In this document: piece after piece, positions 5,463 to 5,972 of the stretch
How the letters are laid out: every line of letters begins with the position of its first letter
Numbering within the stretch: position 1 is the first letter of the stretch
Origin: an uncultured Anaerolineaceae bacterium
GTDB lineage: Bacteria; Chloroflexota; Anaerolineae; Anaerolineales; Anaerolineaceae
Direction: 5' to 3'
DNA: 5,972 nt
Assembly (NCBI GenBank): GCA_937907495.1
Contig: CALESS010000384.1
Coordinates: forward strand, 1 to 5,972
The notes under the pieces: model-generated
Told to the model about the DNA's origin: nothing
Database searches by the model: none
Seen by the model: only the letters and a program-made list of their open reading frames with translations
Position numbers and translations under genes: made by a program

Positions 5463-5972
5463 ACAAGCTAATGAATGCGTTACGCGGAACCTGTAAGACA
5501 AGCTTTAGCTTGTCCATAGCGCAAGCTAAAGCTTGCGTTACGCGGAAATTGTAAGACAAGCTTTAGCTTGTCCACAGCGCAAGCTAAAGTGTGCGTTACA
5601 CATACCTGCAAGCTGAAGCTTGCGTTACGCGGAAATTGTAAGACAAGCTTTAGCTTGTCCACAGCGCAAGCTAAAGCTTGCGTTACACACAGCCGCAAGC
5701 TAAAGCTTGCGTTACACATAGCCGCAAGCTGAAGCAAGGGGTACATAGAGCCGCAAGCTAAAGCTTGCGTTACACATACCTGCAAGCTGAAGCGGGCGTT
5801 ACACAGAGCCGCAAGCTGAAGCGTGCGTTACATACAGCCGCAAGCTGAAGCGGGCGTTACACAGAGCTGCAAGCTGAAGCTTGCGTTACACAGAGCCGCA
5901 AGCGGAAGCGTGCGTTACATACAGCCGCAAGCTGGGGCATGCGTTACACAGAGCCGCAAGCGGAAGCGTGCG
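5463..5972. repeat. 29-bp tandem repeat array, 18 units, mixed orientation, running off the right edge
   Basis: Units start at 5463, 5492, 5521, 5550, 5579, 5608, 5637, 5666, 5695, 5724, 5753, 5782, 5811, 5840, 5869, 5898, 5927 and 5956 (last partial): exactly 29 bp apart with no indel. The main unit is the palindrome GCAAGCTAAAGCTTGC (7-bp arms, two-base centre), then GTTAC and a variable tail such as ACACAGAGCC. Units at 5492, 5550 and 5637 instead carry TGTAAGACAAGC and TTTAGCTTGTCC, an approximate inverted form whose reverse complement restores the core CAAGCTAAAGCTTG followed by TTAC. The first unit is degenerate, and TGTAAG at 5457-5462 before it looks like an inverted-unit start. There are no unique spacers and no coding potential. 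The array begins about 55 bp upstream of the response-regulator promoter. Function is unknown; DNA hairpins, protein binding, or an expanded REP/MITE-like element are possible. Confidence 0.9.

Noticed and set aside
5480..5785. 101-codon minus-strand open frame with repeated VDKLKLVLQ-like peptides
   Set aside because: It is only a reading of the tandem array; a 29-bp period shifts the frame each unit, giving a false 29-residue peptide repeat. No ribosome binding site.
5463..5972. CRISPR array (29-bp repeat length fits)
   Set aside because: Units are directly abutting with no unique spacers of 30-40 bp, and no cas gene is visible.
5463..5972. Plasmid-style iterons for replication initiation
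   Set aside because: Iterons are usually 17-22 bp direct repeats next to a rep gene; these are palindromic, partly inverted, 29 bp long, and no rep gene is seen.

Overview
The window looks like a bacterial chromosome segment of moderately high G+C. Five protein genes, all on the minus strand, fill about 234-5371, flanked by non-coding DNA rich in repeats and palindromes. The gene set (stand-alone response regulator with a helical tail, inositol-monophosphatase-like enzyme, PepF-type M3 oligopeptidase, small deoxynucleoside kinase, nucleotidyltransferase) and the intergenic repeat style suggest Chloroflexota, perhaps Anaerolineae. This is an inference from protein style; no rRNA or other marker is present to prove it.

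Layout from left to right: 1-233 is non-coding. It holds a perfect 30-bp palindrome (61-90), a cluster of four DnaA-box-like 9-mers including two exact TTATCCACA copies (130-193), and a second site resembling half of the palindrome (215-233). Then come a minus-strand nucleotidyltransferase (234-1238), a 126-bp gap, a deoxynucleoside kinase (1365-2012), an M3B oligoendopeptidase F (2028-3812), a 140-bp gap with a hairpin plus T-tract, an inositol-phosphatase-family enzyme (3953-4732) and a response regulator (4742-5371). The remaining 601 bp hold a probable leaderless promoter and an 18-unit tandem array with an exact 29-bp period (5463-5972) that continues past the window edge.

Transcription runs right to left. 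The likely start is the promoter at 5378-5406, which places +1 at or next to the ATG of the response regulator. The response regulator and phosphatase genes are 9 bp apart (or 6 bp), and the oligopeptidase and kinase genes are 15 bp apart, so each pair is probably co-transcribed. Between the pairs lies a hairpin followed by five Ts on the transcribed strand, which could end the first unit or attenuate the second. The enzymes look like housekeeping functions (peptide turnover, deoxynucleoside salvage, sugar/inositol phosphate hydrolysis) and no single shared pathway is evident.

No clear new protein system is visible. The unusual signals are in the non-coding DNA: the 29-bp array with mixed-orientation palindromic units, the DnaA-box cluster (possible replication origin or DnaA-regulated site), and the CsoR/FrmR-like G/C-tract palindrome.
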